Source: Candidatus Ulvibacter alkanivorans
GTDB taxonomy: Bacteria > Bacteroidota > Bacteroidia > Flavobacteriales > Flavobacteriaceae
Direction: 5' to 3'
DNA length: 41,133 nt
Assembly (NCBI RefSeq): GCF_003333325.1
Contig: NZ_QOLC01000087.1
Location: forward strand, 1-41,133
The notes below the pieces were generated by a model. The model was not told where the DNA came from, did no database searches, and was given only the letters and a program-made list of their open reading frames with translations. Numbering within the stretch: the stretch's first letter is position 1; every line of letters begins with the position of its first letter. This document shows, in pieces, positions 40,183 to 41,133 of the stretch. The position numbers and the translations under genes are program-made.

Positions 40183-41052
40183 ATGAAAAATAGTTTATTA
40201 CTACTTATGCTTTGTAGTTCCCTACTTAGCATGGCGCAAGGAGGAGAATCTGAGATCTATATTATGAATGTCTCGACGACCGACTCGATCTTTCCTATTT
40301 CTAATTTCCGTAACGCTTCTCAAAATCCGGGTTATGACAATCAGCCGTATTTTATCGACAATTCAACCATTCTGTACGCTAGGACCAATAAGGGAGCGAC
40401 CGATATAGTAGTGCAAGACACAGAGACCCTAAGATCACAGTGGAAATACGCCGCCACACCAGGCGGAGAATACTCCCCTCAGTCGATACCAAACACAAAA
40501 AAAGTGGCTGCTGTTCGCTTGGACCCAAGCGGACTTCAACGCCTGTACGCCTATGAAGAAAATGGGGCTGTTTCAGAAATTATTACAGATATCCAAGTGG
40601 CATATTTTGCCTTCGTTGACAAAAACAAACTATTAGCAACAGTACTTTCAGACGATCGTCTTGACCTAACCATGATAGATGTTAAGCAGCAACAAACTGA
40701 TACGCTGCTTATAAATGCAGGACGATCTATCCACAAGATCCCAAACACGAATGCCATGAGTTACACAGTTAAGAACGAGGAAGATAAATTCGATGTTTTT
40801 CAGCTCGATCTCAAGGATATGGAAAGTTATTTTATTTGCGAACTGCCGGTTGGTATTCAGGATTATGCCTGGATCGACGAGTCACGCTTGCTCATTGGAA
40901 GTAATGCTTCTTTATTTGTTTATGATTCCTTCGGAAAGCAATCGTGGGAAAAGGTTGCAGATCTTTCAGAATATATGATCGAAAATATTACGAGAATTAC
41001 CGTGAGCCCCAACGGAAAACAGATCGCTTTGGTTGCCGAAGCCAAAGAGTGA
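40183..41052 (+). CDS. Secreted TolB/PD40-like beta-propeller protein
   Basis: The 289-residue protein has a signal peptide (MKNSLLLLMLCSSLLSMAQ) and several WD40-like PD40 repeats, among them QNPGYDNQPYFIDNSTILYAR near residue 45, AVRLDPSGLQRLYAYEENG, and the C-terminal VSPNGKQIALVAE. Such repeats form a beta-propeller used for protein or glycan binding (as in TolB). No enzyme domain is attached. The frame is open to 40117, but the signal peptide fixes ATG 40183. A near-consensus box TACCTTTA lies about 20 bases upstream. The remaining 81 bases to the window end hold a TATCTTTA box-like sequence, probably the promoter of the next gene. Confidence 0.85.
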   Translation: MKNSLLLLMLCSSLLSMAQGGESEIYIMNVSTTDSIFPISNFRNASQNPGYDNQPYFIDNSTILYARTNKGATDIVVQDTETLRSQWKYAATPGGEYSPQSIPNTKKVAAVRLDPSGLQRLYAYEENGAVSEIITDIQVAYFAFVDKNKLLATVLSDDRLDLTMIDVKQQQTDTLLINAGRSIHKIPNTNAMSYTVKNEEDKFDVFQLDLKDMESYFICELPVGIQDYAWIDESRLLIGSNASLFVYDSFGKQSWEKVADLSEYMIENITRITVSPNGKQIALVAEAKE

Positions 41053-41133
41053 TTGTTGAAATTGGATTTAGTATCTTTAACTAAATTAAAATCCGTATGT
41101 AATTATAGCATTAGAACAACGCAAGAATACATT

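Noticed and set aside
1..41133. Defence system, prophage, integrative element or biosynthetic cluster
   Set aside because: No integrase, transposase, toxin-antitoxin, nuclease-helicase, phage or NRPS/PKS genes are visible; nearly all genes are conserved flavobacterial families.

Overview
The window looks like a continuous piece of chromosome from a marine-type member of the Flavobacteriaceae (Bacteroidota). Reasons: the promoters carry the Bacteroidota -7 box TAnnTTTG, two of them with a TTG/TTTG -33 box 19 bases upstream; two secreted enzymes end in type IX secretion sorting domains; Shine-Dalgarno sequences are mostly absent; and several genes belong to families typical of the group (DUF4199, DUF6263-like, PF13562-type GlmU-like, ECF sigma with a Spy-like 'sensor'). 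I see no tRNA, rRNA, CRISPR array, prophage or insertion sequence. Most of the window is housekeeping DNA.

Layout. 1-3.3 kb (minus): carB, lacking its C-terminal allosteric domain, behind rpmH, with a terminator between them. 3.3-5.7 kb (plus): a secreted DUF6263-like protein, a membrane-anchored TPR protein and a periplasmic thioredoxin-like protein lacking the second active-site Cys. 5.7-7.7 kb (minus): half-size TauE/SafE protein, lytic transglycosylase and alpha/beta hydrolase. 7.8-8.8 kb (plus): pirin and a small GNAT-like protein. 8.8-10.3 kb (minus): mtaB, separated from the GNAT gene by a structured element that exactly fills the gap between the two stop codons. 10.4-13.0 kb: orphan peptide-binding lipoprotein and an unknown secreted protein, then a 353-base gap without genes. 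13.4-15.0 kb (minus): GlmU-like sugar nucleotidyltransferase and rpmE2. 15.1-20.2 kb (plus): DUF4199, glycosyltransferase 2, phosphohexomutase and an MsbA-like ABC exporter, an envelope-related cluster. 20.2-20.7 kb: a complex intergenic region with a hairpin, a duplicated motif and a leader ORF. 20.7-22.2 kb (plus): ECF sigma factor, likely anti-sigma protein and Spy-like sensor. 22.3-25.7 kb: a Ycf48-like lipoprotein (minus), diverging from an RsmB/NOP RNA methyltransferase and a secreted endonuclease I. 25.8-32.0 kb (plus): purL and a secreted M14 carboxypeptidase. 32.1-40.1 kb (plus): acyl-CoA synthetase, then MarR-fadN-fadA-fadE, a complete beta-oxidation unit with a palindromic operator at its promoter. 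40.2-41.1 kb: a TolB/PD40-like secreted protein.

The fatty-acid genes should work together: the synthetase activates fatty acids, the acyl-CoA dehydrogenase, the hydratase/dehydrogenase fusion and the thiolase degrade the acyl-CoA, and the MarR protein probably represses the unit. The less ordinary signals are the structured element between convergent stop codons (8829-8945), the hairpin/duplicated-motif region before the sigma factor (20.3-20.7 kb), the MarR palindrome (34013-34034), and a strongly over-represented octamer, TTCCGAAG/CTTCGGAA, of which I counted about 43 copies where about one is expected. Promoter boxes also decide several start codons: five reading frames that extend further upstream are shortened here because a -7 box lies at or inside the extension.
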